Shown: piece after piece, positions 1 to 7,933 of the stretch
How positions within the stretch are numbered: the first letter of the stretch is position 1
Layout of the letters: each line of letters starts with the position of its first letter
Source: Paenibacillus periandrae
GTDB lineage: Bacteria; Bacillota; Bacilli; Paenibacillales; NBRC-103111
Length of the DNA stretch: 64,000 nucleotides
Direction: 5' to 3'
NCBI RefSeq assembly: GCF_022458865.1
Contig: NZ_JAJNMU010000022.1
Coordinates: forward strand, 62,001-126,000
The notes under the pieces: model-generated
What the model was told of the DNA's origin: nothing
What the model saw: only the letters and a program-made list of their open reading frames with translations
Databases searched by the model: none
Program-made: the position numbers and the translations under genes

Positions 1-45
1 AATATAGCTTCTATTTGAAAGGTACAGATCATGCTTACGAAGTAA

Positions 46-65
46 AGCTTTCCTTACGGAAAGCT
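46..65 (+). promoter_or_regulatory. Short hairpin just upstream of the atpC ribosome binding site
   Basis: AGCTTTCC (46-53) and GGAAAGCT (58-65) form a perfect 8-bp stem with a TTAC loop. It lies four bases before the atpC Shine-Dalgarno (69-76). There is no T-run, so it is not a terminator. In atp operons such a hairpin could trim translation of the epsilon subunit relative to AtpD, but that role is inference. The sequence before it (1-45) holds no recognisable end of atpD. Confidence 0.35.
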
Positions 66-81
66 CTTAGGAGGAGTCCAA

Positions 82-483
82 GTGAGTACTTTCTTGCTGG
101 AAATTGTTACCCCCGAGCGTAAAGTGTATGCCGATCAGGTGGACATGATTAGCGTGAAGGGTGCAGAAGGAGAGCTTGGTATTCTGCCAAATCACATCCC
201 TTTGGTGACTCCATTAAAAGTGGCACCGGTTATCGTGAAGCAGGGCGGTAAGCAGCATTATATCGCCGTGAATGGTGGCTTTATGGAGGTACGTAAGGAT
301 AAGGTGGTCATATTGGCGGAAAGCGCCGAGCTGCCGGAACAAATTGATGTCGATCGTGCTAAAGAAGCCAAAACACGTGCTGAACAGCGTATGTCTTCCA
401 AACAGGATCAAGTCGATTTCAAACGCGCTGAACTGGCTTTGCAAAGAGCGGTTAATCGGATCAACGTTTCCAGTAAATCATAA
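82..483 (+). CDS. atpC: F1Fo ATP synthase epsilon subunit
   Basis: This is the epsilon subunit of the F1 central stalk, which couples rotor movement to catalysis and can inhibit ATP hydrolysis. The 133-residue protein begins FLLEIVTPERKVYADQVD and has the typical GAEGELGILPNHIPLVTPLK segment of the N-terminal beta-sandwich (residues 1-85), followed by the two-helix C-terminal domain (about 90-133). Length is normal for the family. The start is GTG at 82, placed 6 bases after TAGGAGGAG (68-76). It should be the last gene of the atp operon: a rho-independent terminator follows at 497-526 and a new promoter starts the nuo operon. Family assignment is secure. Confidence 0.96.
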   Translation: MSTFLLEIVTPERKVYADQVDMISVKGAEGELGILPNHIPLVTPLKVAPVIVKQGGKQHYIAVNGGFMEVRKDKVVILAESAELPEQIDVDRAKEAKTRAEQRMSSKQDQVDFKRAELALQRAVNRINVSSKS

Positions 484-496
484 GGAAACGAACATA

Positions 497-526
497 AACG
501 GAGGGACACATGTTCCTTCGTTTTTT
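497..526 (+). terminator. Rho-independent terminator after atpC
   Basis: AACGGAGGGA (497-506) pairs with TTCCTTCGTT (513-522) through ten pairs including two G-U, with a CACATG loop and a TTTTTT run at 521-526. It closes the atp operon and separates it from nuo. Confidence 0.8.
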
Positions 527-560
527 GTGTTATATAAAAAATGTGATATGGAATATTGAT

Positions 561-589
561 TAGACACCTAAACACCCATTTGATATAAT
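561..589 (+). promoter_or_regulatory. Sigma-A promoter of the nuo operon (extended -10)
   Basis: TAGACA (561-566), a 17-bp spacer and TATAAT (584-589) preceded by TG (581-582) make a near-consensus extended -10 promoter. Transcription would begin near 596, giving a leader of about 170 nt before nuoA. In that leader (597-766) I see no riboswitch or gene. Confidence 0.75.
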
Positions 590-766
590 TGTGGGGCATA
601 TACGAACAGAAGTTATGTGCATGTTTCGATTTGCAAATGAGGGAAGGCTTCGCGATTGCAACTTGGGTGCGCTTACAAGCTTACATGAATGGACTTTTCT
701 TATAAATCTGACAGCACATTTCCATAAAGCTTAACTATTTTAGCATGGGGAGGCGAGTCGTTCACG

Positions 767-1132
767 ATGTATATGAACAATTACGTTGTCGTATCCATTT
801 TTCTCATTCTTGGAGTATTGCTTCCTGTTGTAGCGCTTACGGCAGGCCGTTTCTTGCGTCCTTACAAGCCGCTGGATGAGAAGTATACTACTTATGAGAG
901 TGGTAACGAACCGGTGGGCGAAAGCCATGTGCGCTTTAACATCCGGTATTATTTATTTGCGCTGATGTTTGTCATTTTTGATGTGGAAACTGTATTTTTG
1001 TATCCTTGGGCCGTTGCGTTTAAGCAACTCGGCTTGTTTGCTGTTGTTGAAATGGCGATTTTCGTAGGATTGCTTGTGGTTGGATTAATTTATGCTTGGA
1101 AGAAGAAGGTGCTGCAATGGACTTCAATCTAG
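767..1132 (+). CDS. nuoA: NADH-quinone oxidoreductase (complex I) subunit A
   Basis: NuoA is a small membrane subunit of complex I near the quinone cavity. The 121-residue protein has three hydrophobic segments (about 5-25, 64-85, 90-112). It carries the family landmarks YESGNEP (residues 44-50) and RFNIRYYLFALMFVIFDVE (56-74), the loop that contacts NuoD and NuoH. ATG 767 is preceded by GGGGAGG (747-753) at a rather long spacing; an in-frame ATG at 773 is the other option. It is first in an eleven-gene operon under the promoter at 561-589, and its last 16 bases overlap nuoB. Confidence 0.95.
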   Translation: MYMNNYVVVSIFLILGVLLPVVALTAGRFLRPYKPLDEKYTTYESGNEPVGESHVRFNIRYYLFALMFVIFDVETVFLYPWAVAFKQLGLFAVVEMAIFVGLLVVGLIYAWKKKVLQWTSI

Positions 1133-1635
1133 AGTCAATTACTCCGGAAGAAAGAGAAGAGCTGGAGCGCAATGTGTTTATGACAACGCTTGAGCAGGTC
1201 AAGGCTTGGGCAAGAAGTAATTCGTTGTGGCCTTTAACCTTTGGATTGGCATGCTGTGCGATTGAAATGATGGGTGCCGGGGCTTCCCACTACGATTTGG
1301 ACCGTTTTGGCGTTATTTTTCGGACTTCACCAAGGCAATCCGATGTTATGATCGTAGCAGGTACCGTAACCAAGAAGATGGCTCCGCTGCTGCGCCGCCT
1401 TTATGACCAAATGCCAGAGCCCAAATGGGTTATTGCGATGGGCTCCTGTGCCACCGCCGGTGGACCTTACGTCAAATCCTATGCCGTTGTTAAAGGCGTG
1501 GATCAGGTCGTACCGGTTGATGTCTACATTCCAGGCTGTCCACCGAACCCTGCCGCTCTGATTTATGGAATTAATAAGCTGCAGGAGAAAATTCGTTACG
1601 AGGCGAAAACCGGCAAGCAGGTGACTAATCGATGA
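1117..1635 (+). CDS. nuoB: Complex I subunit B (binds iron-sulfur cluster N2)
   Basis: NuoB carries the terminal 4Fe-4S cluster N2, which hands electrons to quinone. The four expected ligands are visible: adjacent Cys46-Cys47 in FGLACCAIEMM, Cys111 in MGSCATAGGPY and Cys141 in YIPGCPPNP. The reading frame is open further upstream to a TTG at 1096, but ATG 1117 after AGAAGAAGG gives the normal family N-terminus and 172 residues. The start lies inside the 3' end of nuoA (16-bp overlap) and the stop overlaps the nuoC start by 4 bp, so the genes are translationally coupled. Confidence 0.95.
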   Translation: MDFNLESITPEEREELERNVFMTTLEQVKAWARSNSLWPLTFGLACCAIEMMGAGASHYDLDRFGVIFRTSPRQSDVMIVAGTVTKKMAPLLRRLYDQMPEPKWVIAMGSCATAGGPYVKSYAVVKGVDQVVPVDVYIPGCPPNPAALIYGINKLQEKIRYEAKTGKQVTNR

Positions 1636-2492
1636 GTGATGAACAAAAGAAAGATGAATTGGATACAGATAAACGGAATACGGATAAAACGGAGACTGAG
1701 AGCCCTTCAGCTCCAGATGCAGATGCAGATGCAGCTACAGTAGATGCAGACAAGGAGGCAAAGGCTAAGGCTGACGCGGAAGCGCGAGCTGCCAGAGCCA
1801 TCGCCCGAGCCAAAAGGGCTGAGGCTGCAGCCGGGGCGTCTCCTACTGCGGCACAAGGCGCTGCTTCGACAGAAGTTACCGCGGGTGATCCAGCAGCAGC
1901 GGATGATGAGAAGGAAGCGAAAGCGAAGGCTGCCGCTGAAGCACGCGCCGCTCGTGCCGCTGCCAGAGGCAAGAAAACAGAGGGTGAAGAGGACGCAGGT
2001 CCGAAGGTACCTTCACCTTTACAACCGCGGCTGGATCATTGGGTAAAGCTGATCAAGGAGCAGGTAGGCGAGACTGCGATCGAAGAAGCTTTTATTAATG
2101 AAAGGGATGCACATTTGCCTTATGTGATCATTAAGAACGAACACTGGGCTGGAGTTGCATTATTGTTGAAGCAGCATTGTGAGCTGAAGCTGAACTATTT
2201 ACGAAATGTTTCAGGTATTGATCAGGAGACTCACATGGAGGTTGCCTACCACTTGCTCAGTCTGGACACGAAGGCGGAGATGTGCGTGAAAGTGAAAACG
2301 TCTCGTGAAACACCATCCATACACTCCGTCACACCGATATGGCCAACTGCCAATTGGAATGAGCGTGAGATCTTTGATCTGCTCGGTATTGATTTTCCCG
2401 GACATCCGGACTTAAGAAGAATAATGATGTCCGACGATTGGGTCGGCCATCCGCTGCGTAAAGATTATGAAGCGCTTGATCCGGAGGTGTAG
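1632..2492 (+). CDS. nuoC: Complex I subunit C (30 kDa) with Ala/Lys/Glu-rich N-terminal extension
   Basis: The C-terminal part (about 135-286) is the 30-kDa subunit domain of the peripheral arm that packs against NuoD. Landmarks are VSGID, TPIWPTANWNEREIFDLLGI and GHPLRKDYE. The first 130 residues are not part of the usual fold: they are low-complexity and highly charged, very rich in Ala, Lys, Glu and Arg, and predicted helical or disordered. Two 22-residue copies beginning KEAKAKA (residues 41-62 and 94-115) agree at 18 positions. ATG 1632 overlaps the nuoB stop (ATGA). Family is certain; the role of the extension is unknown. Confidence 0.93.
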   Translation: MSDEQKKDELDTDKRNTDKTETESPSAPDADADAATVDADKEAKAKADAEARAARAIARAKRAEAAAGASPTAAQGAASTEVTAGDPAAADDEKEAKAKAAAEARAARAAARGKKTEGEEDAGPKVPSPLQPRLDHWVKLIKEQVGETAIEEAFINERDAHLPYVIIKNEHWAGVALLLKQHCELKLNYLRNVSGIDQETHMEVAYHLLSLDTKAEMCVKVKTSRETPSIHSVTPIWPTANWNEREIFDLLGIDFPGHPDLRRIMMSDDWVGHPLRKDYEALDPEV

Positions 2493-2498
2493 AAGCTT

Positions 2499-3599
2499 TT
2501 GATTAGAACGGAAGAATTGCTGCTGAATGTTGGACCTCAGCATCCCAGTACGCACGGGGTGTTTCGGATAGTGGTCAAGCTGGATGGTGAAATCATCACT
2601 CATGCTGATCCTGTTATGGGTTATCTCCACAGAGGGACGGAGAAGCTCGCAGAAAATTTATCGTATACACAAATCATTCCTTACACGGATCGTATGGACT
2701 ATGTTTCGGCGATGACCAATAACTATGTGCTTGTGCATGCAGTAGAAAAGCTGATGGGATTGGAAATACCGGAAAAAGCTGATTTTCTGCGACTTATTGT
2801 GATGGAACTGCAGCGGGTTGCCAGTCATTTGGTGTGGTGGGGAACCTATTTGCTGGATATTGGCGCGATGAGCCCGTTTTTGTTTGCATTTCGCGACCGG
2901 GAAATTATTATCGATCTGTTCAATGAATTGTGCGGTGCCCGTTTAACCTATAATTATATGAGGGTTGGCGGCGTGAAGTGGGACGCTCCTGAGGGCTGGA
3001 TCGAAAAAGTACGCAAATTCATACCCTACATGAAAGAGAAATTAATTGAATATGGTAATTTAGTTAGCGGTAATGAGATTTTTCTGGCACGGATCAAGGG
3101 CGTTGGCAAATATGATGCAGAAACAGCGATTGCTTATGGGCTGAGCGGTGCTAATTTGCGCTGTACAGGAATCAATTGGGACATTCGCAAGGATCAGCCT
3201 TATTGCTTGTATGACCGGTTCGATTTTGATGTGCCTGTAGGTACCACAGGGGATTGCTATGATCGTTACCTGCTGCGTTTTGAAGAGATGAGACAGTCGC
3301 TGCGGATATTGGAGCAGGCCGTCGAGCAGTTTCCCGCAGAGGGTGAGATTATGGGTAAGGTGCCTCGTGTGCTTCGCGCTCCAGAAGGAGAGGTATATGC
3401 CCGAATTGAGTCGCCTCGCGGTGAAATCGGATGTTATATCGTATCCAGAGGCAAGGATAAGCCATATCGGTTGAAGTTCCGCAGACCTTCCTTTGTAAAC
3501 CTGCAAATATTGCCCAAATTATTGGTTGGAGAAACAATGACCAACCTCATCACGATACTCGGAGGCATTGATATTGTCGTCGGGGAGGTGGATTGCTAA
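2499..3599 (+). CDS. nuoD: Complex I subunit D (49 kDa)
   Basis: NuoD is the 49-kDa peripheral subunit that forms much of the quinone-binding pocket and is related to the large subunit of NiFe hydrogenases. The 366 residues include the N-terminal NVGPQHPSTHGV motif with the conserved His pair, DPVMGYLHRGTEK, and a C-terminal GGIDIVVGEVDC. It is not fused to NuoC. The start is TTG 2499, 9 bases after GGAGGTG (2483-2489); no ATG in a suitable place competes. The stop TAA shares a base with the nuoH ATG. Confidence 0.95.
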   Translation: MIRTEELLLNVGPQHPSTHGVFRIVVKLDGEIITHADPVMGYLHRGTEKLAENLSYTQIIPYTDRMDYVSAMTNNYVLVHAVEKLMGLEIPEKADFLRLIVMELQRVASHLVWWGTYLLDIGAMSPFLFAFRDREIIIDLFNELCGARLTYNYMRVGGVKWDAPEGWIEKVRKFIPYMKEKLIEYGNLVSGNEIFLARIKGVGKYDAETAIAYGLSGANLRCTGINWDIRKDQPYCLYDRFDFDVPVGTTGDCYDRYLLRFEEMRQSLRILEQAVEQFPAEGEIMGKVPRVLRAPEGEVYARIESPRGEIGCYIVSRGKDKPYRLKFRRPSFVNLQILPKLLVGETMTNLITILGGIDIVVGEVDC

Positions 3600-4609
3600 T
3601 GGCCCAACTTTTAAATGAGCAGTTAACGTGGATCAATTTTGCGATTTTTTTCGCATGGGGTGTCGTACTGCTGATGGTTGTATTAGGCTTCGTTACTTAT
3701 GCGATTTATTTTGAGCGAAAGGTTATTGGCTGGATGCAGATGCGTATTGGTCCCAATCGGGTAGGGCCGCTTGGGCTCTTGCAATCGGTAGCCGATGTAC
3801 TGAAGCTGTTAATCAAGGAGGATACGATTCCTCATAAGGCGGAGCGGGAGCTGTTTATTTTGGCTCCGGTCATCACGTTTATCCCGGCTTTTGTCGTTAT
3901 CGCAGTCATTCCGTTCAGCGACAAGCTGTTTAGTACAAACCTCAATATCGGGCTGCTGTTTTACGTGGCGCTATCGGGAATATCGACGATCGGCATTGTG
4001 CTTGGGGGTTGGGCCTCCAACAATAAGTATGCCTTAATCGGTGGTATGCGCTCCGCGGCACAGATGATCAGCTACGAAATTCCGTTGGTCATTTCCGTTA
4101 TCGGTGTTATCATGATGTCAAGCAGCTTGAATCTGAATATTATCGCGCAATCACAGGCCGGAGGATTCTGGCATTGGAATTTCCTGCCCCAAATTATTGG
4201 CTTTGCGGTGTTTGTAATTGCGGGGGTATCGGAGCTGAATCGAACTCCATTTGACCTTCCAGAGGCGGAGTCAGAGCTGGTGGCGGGCTATCACGTAGAG
4301 TACAGCGGGTTCCGGTTTGCGTTCTTTATGCTTGCGGAGTATGTTTATGTGTTCGCCATTGCCGGACTTGCAACCACGCTGTTCCTTGGGGGATGGCATG
4401 CACCCTTTGCTTTTCTTGATTTTATCCCAGGCTTAGTCTGGTTTTTATTGAAATTCTCAACCATCGTTTTCTTCTTGTTCTGGATTCGGGCTACGCTGCC
4501 GCGGATTCGCGTCGATCAATTAATGGGATTGGGCTGGAAGCTTTTGCTTCCGTTAGCGTTAATCAATGTGCTTGTTACTGCTGTTTATATGAGCATTGGC
4601 AGGTCATAA
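3599..4609 (+). CDS. nuoH: Complex I subunit H (membrane, quinone site)
   Basis: NuoH is the membrane subunit joining the quinone chamber to the proton pumps. The 336-residue protein has about eight membrane segments, the YFERKVIGWMQMRIGPNRVG signature near residue 40-60 and an acidic ELNRTPFDLPEAESELVAGY loop near 205-225. ATG 3599 overlaps the nuoD stop and sits 8 bases after GGGGAGGTG (3582-3590); an upstream TTG at 3593 would leave too short a spacing. Confidence 0.95.
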   Translation: MAQLLNEQLTWINFAIFFAWGVVLLMVVLGFVTYAIYFERKVIGWMQMRIGPNRVGPLGLLQSVADVLKLLIKEDTIPHKAERELFILAPVITFIPAFVVIAVIPFSDKLFSTNLNIGLLFYVALSGISTIGIVLGGWASNNKYALIGGMRSAAQMISYEIPLVISVIGVIMMSSSLNLNIIAQSQAGGFWHWNFLPQIIGFAVFVIAGVSELNRTPFDLPEAESELVAGYHVEYSGFRFAFFMLAEYVYVFAIAGLATTLFLGGWHAPFAFLDFIPGLVWFLLKFSTIVFFLFWIRATLPRIRVDQLMGLGWKLLLPLALINVLVTAVYMSIGRS

Positions 4610-4655
4610 GCCCTTGCAGTCGGTGTATTTCTTCAAATAGGAAGGGTGAGAATTG

Positions 4656-5099
4656 ATGAAAGGGATAGTGAAAGGACTCAGAGTTACCCTCAAAAGCATG
4701 ACGCAAAAAAAAGTAACCTATGCTTACCCTGAAGTACCGATAAAGATGCCGGACCGGTTTCGGGGAATTCAACACTTTGATCCTGAAAAATGTATTGTGT
4801 GCAACCAGTGTGCCCGTATTTGTCCAACTGAATGTATTACGCTAACAGGTAAAGCCAATCCGGATCCAGAGAAAAAGGGCAAAGTTATCGATACGTACGA
4901 TATTAATTTCGAGCTCTGTATTTTGTGCGATTTGTGTACAGAGGTGTGCCCGACTGAGGCTATTGTCATGACGAATAACTTTGAGCTTAGTGCTTACAGC
5001 CGTGACGACCTTTTCAAAAATTTGGCATGGTTAAATGAAAACAATGTGAATGTGCGCAAGGAAAACAATTCAGCGCTTCCGAAAGGCGGGGCTAAGTAG
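4656..5099 (+). CDS. nuoI: Complex I subunit I (two 4Fe-4S ferredoxin-like)
   Basis: NuoI carries clusters N6a and N6b and passes electrons toward NuoB. Two CxxCxxCxxxC motifs are present: CIVCNQCARICPTEC (about residues 45-59) and CILCDLCTEVCPTEA (about 88-102). The 147-residue length is normal. I chose ATG 4656 over the adjoining TTG at 4653 because of GAAGGGTGAG just upstream. In this organism NuoI is the outermost iron-sulfur subunit encoded in the operon, since nuoE, nuoF and nuoG are missing, so it is a likely entry point for electrons from a ferredoxin-like donor (inference). Confidence 0.95.
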   Translation: MKGIVKGLRVTLKSMTQKKVTYAYPEVPIKMPDRFRGIQHFDPEKCIVCNQCARICPTECITLTGKANPDPEKKGKVIDTYDINFELCILCDLCTEVCPTEAIVMTNNFELSAYSRDDLFKNLAWLNENNVNVRKENNSALPKGGAK

Positions 5100-5100
5100 C

Positions 5101-5625
5101 ATGTTGAGCAATATGGGGACTTTTTTGTCCAGCGGCGAGAACATTGCCTTTTTCATCTTTGCTTTAATGGCTATCGGCGGTGCGATCTTTATGCTAAGCT
5201 TCACAAAGGTTGTGCATATGGTCGTGGCAATTGCAATGACTTTTATTAGTATGGCTGGGTTATATGTCATACTGAATGCCGAGTTTGTCGCATTTGTGCA
5301 GGTGCTGATTTATGCAGGCGCCATTTCGATCCTGATGATATTCGGGATTATGATGACCAAGCATCAGGGTGAAGAGATCGAACCGAAACGACCTGTGTAC
5401 AATACACTGCGCTTTATCGGGGCGGCAGGTTTGTTCGGGGTTCTGTTCTACGCCATCCAAAATACAATGATGCCCACAGGTGAATTCAAGGACGCAGCAG
5501 ACAACACGATGGAAATCGGGAAGCTGCTGTTCAAACAGCACGTCATTCCGTTCGAAATTATGTCTGTGCTGCTGACGGTGTCTTTTATCGGTGCTATTGT
5601 TGTAGCCAAAAGGGAGGAGGATTAA
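5101..5625 (+). CDS. nuoJ: Complex I subunit J
   Basis: NuoJ is a membrane subunit between NuoH and the antiporter-like subunits. The 174-residue protein has five hydrophobic segments and the conserved VLIYAGAISILMIFGIMM stretch of the third helix. The frame is open upstream to 5050 inside nuoI, but ATG 5101 after AAAGGCGGG gives the usual N-terminus directly after the nuoI stop. It is followed by nuoK after 2 bases. Confidence 0.94.
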   Translation: MLSNMGTFLSSGENIAFFIFALMAIGGAIFMLSFTKVVHMVVAIAMTFISMAGLYVILNAEFVAFVQVLIYAGAISILMIFGIMMTKHQGEEIEPKRPVYNTLRFIGAAGLFGVLFYAIQNTMMPTGEFKDAADNTMEIGKLLFKQHVIPFEIMSVLLTVSFIGAIVVAKREED

Positions 5626-5627
5626 TC

Positions 5628-5939
5628 GTGAGTGGATTAGCGATACCTTACTTAACACTGGCGGCTATTTTGTTCTGTATAGGGCTTTATGGCGCTTTGT
5701 CCAAAAAGAATGCGTTGATCGTGCTGCTGTCGATTGAACTGATGCTCAATGCGGTCAATCTAAATCTGGTCGCGTTCTCCAAGCTCGGGATACACCCTAA
5801 CTTAACGGGACAGATTTTTTCTTTGTTCAGTATATCTGTCGCGGCAGCAGAGGTTGCGGTTGGTATTGCGATTTTGATCACGTACTATCGCAACAGAGGC
5901 ACAACGGATGTTAATGAAATGAATTCGTTAAAACGATAA
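5628..5939 (+). CDS. nuoK: Complex I subunit K
   Basis: NuoK is a three-helix membrane subunit related to MrpC. In 103 residues it shows the two conserved intramembrane glutamates, one in LLSIELMLNAVNL and one in AAAEVAVGIAIL, which are part of the proton path. The start is GTG 5628 after AGGGAGGAGG. A 110-bp gap with an imperfect tandem repeat separates it from nuoL. Confidence 0.95.
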   Translation: MSGLAIPYLTLAAILFCIGLYGALSKKNALIVLLSIELMLNAVNLNLVAFSKLGIHPNLTGQIFSLFSISVAAAEVAVGIAILITYYRNRGTTDVNEMNSLKR

Positions 5940-5960
5940 GACGTTGTTAATGGGGTTCAT

Positions 5961-6036
5961 AACGCTTTCGACGTAAGCTTGCTAAAGCAGGCTTGAAGTA
6001 ATGCTTTCGATGTAGCTTGCTGTGCAAGCTTGAAGG
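5961..6036 (+). repeat. Imperfect tandem repeat with two hairpins between nuoK and nuoL
   Basis: Copy 1 (5961-5999) and copy 2 (6000-6036) both read as AAYGCTTTCGAYGT, then AGCTTGCT, a short loop, a GCAAGCT-like arm and TTGAAG. Each copy contains its own stem: AAGCTTGCT/AGCAGGCTT (one G-U) and AGCTTGC/GCAAGCT (perfect). The second copy runs directly into the nuoL ribosome binding site AAGGAGGA (6033-6040). It is the only sizeable gap inside the operon. Confidence 0.7.
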
Positions 6037-6049
6037 AGGACTTGAATTC

Positions 6050-7933
6050 ATGGTATCGGCCTACTCACAGTACGCCTGGCTTATCCCGTTGTTTCCGTTG
6101 CTTTCTTTTTTGATTATGACTGCTGTCGGTCGTCAATTGAAAGATGCAGGAGCCTATATCAGTATTGTTGCCATCTTCGCTTCCTTTGTGGTTTCCCTGA
6201 TGATTTTTATTGAGCGTTTGGGTGGCAATATCGAAGACTATACATGGAACAAGCTGCAGTGGATTAAGCTCGGAACGGGTTCCCTCACAATGGGATTCGA
6301 AATCACAAATTTAAATGCGCTAATGCTGGTTATTGTGACTTTGGTTAGCTTGCTGGTGAACCTGTATTCCAAGGGATACATGCACGGGGACGAGCGAATC
6401 AATGTGTTTTTTGCTTACATTGCGCTGTTCACCTTCTCTATGCTGGGTCTGGTCATTTCGGAAAATCTGATCGAACTGTACATATTTTGGGAGCTTGTCG
6501 GGGTGTGTTCGTTCCTGCTGGTCGGTTTCTGGTACTTCAAACCCGAGGCGCGCGCTGCTGCGAAAAAAGCTTTTATCGTTACACGGATCGGTGATGTCGG
6601 ACTGCTGATTGCAATATTGCTGTTATTCTGGGCAATGCCAAATCACGCAATGGATTTCACCTCGATTCATAATGCATTTACGACTGGCAAAATTTCCGGA
6701 GGCACAGCCACACTGATTGCGATTCTGATCTTTGTAGGCGCTGCCGGAAAATCGGGTCAATTTCCATTCCATACTTGGCTTCCTGATGCGATGGAAGGGC
6801 CAACACCAATCAGCGCCTTGATTCACGCGGCAACGATGGTTGCAGCCGGCGTATATTTGGTTGCCAGAACGTTTGACATTTTCCAGGCTTCGCCAACAGC
6901 GCTTCTGGTCGTGGCATGTGTCGGTGGCTTTACAGCTATTTTTGCTGCAACGATTGGTACAGCGCAAAATGATATTAAGCGTATTCTTGCTTATTCCACA
7001 GTCAGCCAGCTCGGGTATATGATGATGGCTCTTGGAATCGGAACGTCAGTGGCGTATACAGCCGGTATTTTTCATTTACTGACGCATGCCTTCTTTAAAG
7101 CCCTATTGTTTCTTGGTGCTGGTAGTGTCATCCATGCAGTCCATACACAGGACATTCATGAAATGGGTGGAGTCGGCAGTAAAATGAAGGTTACCGCATG
7201 GACGTTTGGGATCGGAACACTTGCCATTTCCGGTATTCCTCCTTTGTCTGGATTCTGGTCGAAGGATGCGATCTTGTCCGAGGCGTATTCACACAATATG
7301 CCGTTATTTTGGGTAGGGCTTATCGCAGCATTTTTCACGGCATTCTACATGTCAAGATTGTTTTTCCTCGTATTCATGGGCAAGCCGCGGCATCAAGTCA
7401 AGCTGCATGAGTCTCCTACGAGTATGACGCTGCCATTGATTGTTTTGGCAGTACTGGCCGTAGTTGCCGGATTTGTATTTACACCGTTCAGTCCATGGCT
7501 CGGCACCTGGCTAAGCGGACATGCAGAGGCGGAACATGCGAATATCGTCGTGATGGTGCTGTCCACGCTGGTCGGTTTATTGGGTATTGGACTTGGTTAT
7601 TTGGTTTATATCAAGCGTTCGATTCCAAGCGATGCTATATCCAGCCGTGTACCATGGCTTGTTCGTTTACTGCAGCGTAAGTATTATATCGATGAAATCT
7701 ACCATGCTGTATTCGTAGAACGGCTCAAAGGCCTTGGTAGTCTGCTCCACCTATTTGATGTGTATGTGGTTGATGGTATTGTTCGATTGGTAAGCTTCTC
7801 GGTGGTCGGTGTAGGAAGGGTAGGCTCGCGTCTACAAAACGGTCATGTACAAACCTACGGACTGGCAACACTGCTGGGTCTGCTTATTTTGATCCTGGCT
7901 ATAGCCGGAAGGAGGTTCATCAATGCCGGATAG
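6050..7933 (+). CDS. nuoL: Complex I subunit L (proton-pumping antiporter-like)
   Basis: NuoL is the distal antiporter-like subunit and carries the long lateral helix. The 627-residue protein has many membrane segments; landmarks are ELYIFWELVGVCSFLLVGFW with its conserved Glu, GAAGKSGQFPFHTWLPDAM with the pump Lys, and AYSTVSQLGYMMMALG. The C-terminal region ends in a last membrane helix. ATG 6050 lies 9 bases after AAGGAGGA; upstream in-frame codons from 6017 would start inside the repeat and are less likely. It overlaps nuoM by 11 bp. Confidence 0.95.
   Translation: MVSAYSQYAWLIPLFPLLSFLIMTAVGRQLKDAGAYISIVAIFASFVVSLMIFIERLGGNIEDYTWNKLQWIKLGTGSLTMGFEITNLNALMLVIVTLVSLLVNLYSKGYMHGDERINVFFAYIALFTFSMLGLVISENLIELYIFWELVGVCSFLLVGFWYFKPEARAAAKKAFIVTRIGDVGLLIAILLLFWAMPNHAMDFTSIHNAFTTGKISGGTATLIAILIFVGAAGKSGQFPFHTWLPDAMEGPTPISALIHAATMVAAGVYLVARTFDIFQASPTALLVVACVGGFTAIFAATIGTAQNDIKRILAYSTVSQLGYMMMALGIGTSVAYTAGIFHLLTHAFFKALLFLGAGSVIHAVHTQDIHEMGGVGSKMKVTAWTFGIGTLAISGIPPLSGFWSKDAILSEAYSHNMPLFWVGLIAAFFTAFYMSRLFFLVFMGKPRHQVKLHESPTSMTLPLIVLAVLAVVAGFVFTPFSPWLGTWLSGHAEAEHANIVVMVLSTLVGLLGIGLGYLVYIKRSIPSDAISSRVPWLVRLLQRKYYIDEIYHAVFVERLKGLGSLLHLFDVYVVDGIVRLVSFSVVGVGRVGSRLQNGHVQTYGLATLLGLLILILAIAGRRFINAG

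Noticed and set aside
597..766. Riboswitch or small RNA in the 170-nt nuo leader
   Set aside because: No stable or conserved structure recognised by eye; a covariance search would be needed to find one.
1625..1972. Reverse-strand Ala/Ser-rich frame over the nuoC 5' end
   Set aside because: It is the antisense of the Ala/Lys-rich repeat; low complexity and no start signal.
5050..5100. Earlier nuoJ start inside nuoI
   Set aside because: No ribosome binding site and a polar N-terminus unlike the family; ATG 5101 fits.
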